This document shows, piece after piece, positions 11,864-13,060 of a stretch of 13,060 bases of DNA (within the stretch, counting starts at the first letter, position 1; each line of letters begins with the position of its first letter). Source of the stretch: Candidatus Methanophagales archaeon. GTDB lineage: Archaea; Halobacteriota; Syntropharchaeia; Alkanophagales; Methanospirareceae. The notes below the pieces were generated by a model. The model was not told where the DNA came from. It did not search any database and was given only the letters and a program-made list of their open reading frames with translations. Where the stretch lies: NCBI GenBank assembly GCA_021161765.1, contig JAGGZZ010000142.1, positions 1 through 13,060 of the forward strand, in the 5' to 3' direction. Both the position numbers and the translations under genes were made by a program.

Positions 11864-11911
11864 TTTCTTGTGTTAATCTCGTGGAATCTCGTGGTTTATT
11901 AATTGCAATTT
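11864..11911 (-). repeat. 48-bp repeat downstream of purM (copy B)
   Basis: Its reverse complement equals 3851-3898 at 46 of 48 positions. It starts about 28 bp after the purM stop, in the same sense as purM. It includes a decamer element (ACGAGATTCC / ACGAGATTAAC). Confidence 0.85.
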
Positions 11912-11938
11912 GTTATTGGAATGACTACAGATTTATTT

Positions 11939-12922
11939 TTACAGTACCTTCACATCCCCTACTTTTATCCCTCTCTCCCGCTTCACGACTTCACCCACGA
12001 TTTTGCCACCTGTTATCCGGATAGCTTCCTGCTCCTCGCTTTTTGGAATCACTACCGCGAAGCCCATTCCCATATTGAACGTTTTATACATCTCCTGAGC
12101 CGTTACGTCGCCTTTCTCCTGTATAACCCGAAATATGTCATTCGGCTCTAAAGGGTCGTGGATATCGAAGCCGAGGTCCGCGATTCTTCGCAGTTTCAGA
12201 AACCCACTGCCCGTTATATGTGCCAAACCATGCACTTCACACCTTTCCAGCAGCTCTAAAACCTCTGTATATATCCTCGTTGGCGTGAGTAACTCTTCGC
12301 CTATGCTTATCGAAAGATTGTACTCAAAAGGAGAATTGTAATTCAACCCTGCTGCTTCTATTACTTTCCTCGCGAGTGTTAACCCATTACTGTGTATTCC
12401 TGAACTTTTCAGCCCCAGAACCAGGTCGCCTATTTCTATCTTTTCGCCTCGTATTACCCTGTCCTTTGAAAAATATCCTACGCAAGTTCCAGAAAGGTCT
12501 AAATCGTTTACCACTTCGGGTAGTATCGCCGTTTCACCACCCACGATAGAAATATTCGCAATTCGCGCTCCTTCTTCCAATCCCTTGCCTATTTCCGCGG
12601 CAATTAACTCATCGGGCTTTTCCATCGCGAGATAATCAACCCCCGCAATGGGCGTTGCCCCCACACAGTAAACATCGTTGACATTCATCGCGATGCAGTC
12701 TATACCTAAGGTATCCCATTTGTTTAGCTCAGCAGCAATCAGGACTTTCGACCCGACACCATCGGTGGAAATAGCGAGCAGATGCTGCGCATCAAAAGGG
12801 AGTTCAAAAAGACCCGAGAAACCTTTTAGCTCTTTTATCCCGGTCATCTCCGCGGATAGCGCTTTTACAACTCCTTGTTCCTTTTTTATGTCCACGCCTG
12901 CTTTTGCGTATGTCCACGGCAT
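11939..12922 (-). CDS. purM: Phosphoribosylformylglycinamidine cyclo-ligase (AIR synthetase)
   Basis: PurM closes the imidazole ring in purine synthesis, converting FGAM to AIR with ATP. The 327-residue protein shows YAKAGVDI at the N-terminus, STDGVGSKVLIA, IAMNVNDVYCVGATPI, DYLA, SIVGGETAILPEV, SGIHSNGLTLAR, HITGSGFLK and NMGMGFAVV. These are all in family order, and the length is normal. The ATG at 12922 starts MPWTYAKAGVD, with little room for an earlier start. A TATA box (TTCTATAAAC, complement of 12954-12963) lies 32-41 bp upstream. No other pur gene is next to it in the window. Confidence 0.96.
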   Translation of the reverse strand: MPWTYAKAGVDIKKEQGVVKALSAEMTGIKELKGFSGLFELPFDAQHLLAISTDGVGSKVLIAAELNKWDTLGIDCIAMNVNDVYCVGATPIAGVDYLAMEKPDELIAAEIGKGLEEGARIANISIVGGETAILPEVVNDLDLSGTCVGYFSKDRVIRGEKIEIGDLVLGLKSSGIHSNGLTLARKVIEAAGLNYNSPFEYNLSISIGEELLTPTRIYTEVLELLERCEVHGLAHITGSGFLKLRRIADLGFDIHDPLEPNDIFRVIQEKGDVTAQEMYKTFNMGMGFAVVIPKSEEQEAIRITGGKIVGEVVKRERGIKVGDVKVL

Positions 12923-12953
12923 AGAAAAGAAAAAGTAGTTGAGGTATGTTAAA

Positions 12954-12963
12954 GTTTATAGAA
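12954..12963 (-). promoter_or_regulatory. TATA box of purM
   Basis: Minus strand TTCTATAAAC is 32-41 bp before the ATG at 12922, for a leader of about 10 nt. No clear ribosome binding site is present, consistent with a short-leader transcript. Confidence 0.5.
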
Positions 12964-12986
12964 ACATCGGCTTACGGGAAAATGCT

Positions 12987-13060
12987 TTACATTTCTTTCC
13001 TGACCTGTGATACGTAATACTTCGATATCACATTGCCCAGCTCGATGAACTTCTTTAGAA
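12987..13060 (-). CDS. C-terminal fragment of a gene continuing past the window edge
   Basis: The minus-strand frame reads LKKFIELGNVISKYYVSQVR then KEM and a TAA stop (12987-12989). It is open to the window edge, and the stop lies just upstream of the purM promoter. The helical, basic-ending peptide looks like a real C-terminus, but 23 residues are too few for a family call. Confidence 0.4.
   Translation of the reverse strand, partial: LKKFIELGNVISKYYVSQVRKEM

Larger units (their letters stand above)
11559..11938. other. Gene-free, repeat-packed gap between purM and the radical SAM gene
   Basis: These 380 bp contain no credible frame. In order they hold the TATA/decamer module (11565-11617), two 60-bp double-hairpin units (11672-11731, 11777-11836), a facing decamer element (11823-11847) and a 48-bp repeat copy (11864-11911). 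Confidence 0.8.

Noticed and set aside
1..13060. tRNA, rRNA and C/D box RNA genes
   Set aside because: I looked for cloverleaf-like arms with TTCRANYC and for C/D boxes in the gaps and found none convincing. A covariance search could still find divergent ones.

Overview
The window looks like a chromosomal segment of a methane-cycling or alkane-cycling archaeon of the Halobacteriota, possibly close to ANME-1/Methanophagales. The lineage is inferred from gene content, not from a marker-gene match. Supporting genes are a heterodisulfide reductase HdrA, an F420 (FO) biosynthesis radical SAM protein of CofG type, an A/V-type ATP synthase proteolipid, an archaeal VapB antitoxin, archaeal TATA-type promoters and several GGTGA-type ribosome binding sites. 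Coding is moderately dense, on both strands, and mostly single genes rather than long operons.

Layout, left to right. 40-666(-): a coiled-coil DUF3782-like protein whose nuclease-like C-terminus ends abruptly. 889-2937(-): hdrA, with an in-frame insertion built of heptanucleotide repeats. 3038-3859(+): an MBL-fold hydrolase. 4033-5058(-): cofG with the first radical-SAM cysteine changed to serine. 5273-6223(+): a prephenate dehydrogenase. 6225-6425(-): a relic of a branched-chain amino-acid-type binding protein. 6547-7164(+): atpK and a small membrane protein. 7319-7390(-): a solo group II intron domain V/VI. 7591-8307(+): endonuclease V. 8476-8773(-): vapB and a 42-residue membrane protein. 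8870-10042: a complete IS630-family element with TA target duplication, inserted into the 3' end of a short secreted protein gene (10034-10273, -). 10497-11558(-): an MSMEG_0568-type radical SAM enzyme. 11939-12922(-): purM. At the right edge is the last 23 codons of another minus-strand gene.

The genes do not form one pathway. They are housekeeping and energy genes separated by gaps rich in small repeats. The strongest unexplained structure is a family of short elements made of two or three degenerate decamers at about 10-bp period (ACACAGATTT, ACGAGATTTC, CAGAGNNNNA types). They are present in most larger intergenic gaps and usually form face-to-face inverted pairs. Some abut or include the TATA box of the neighbouring gene, and one is fused to paired 7-bp hairpins that show a compensatory base change. 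Group II intron debris, an IS and decayed genes suggest an actively remodelled accessory-like chromosome segment.
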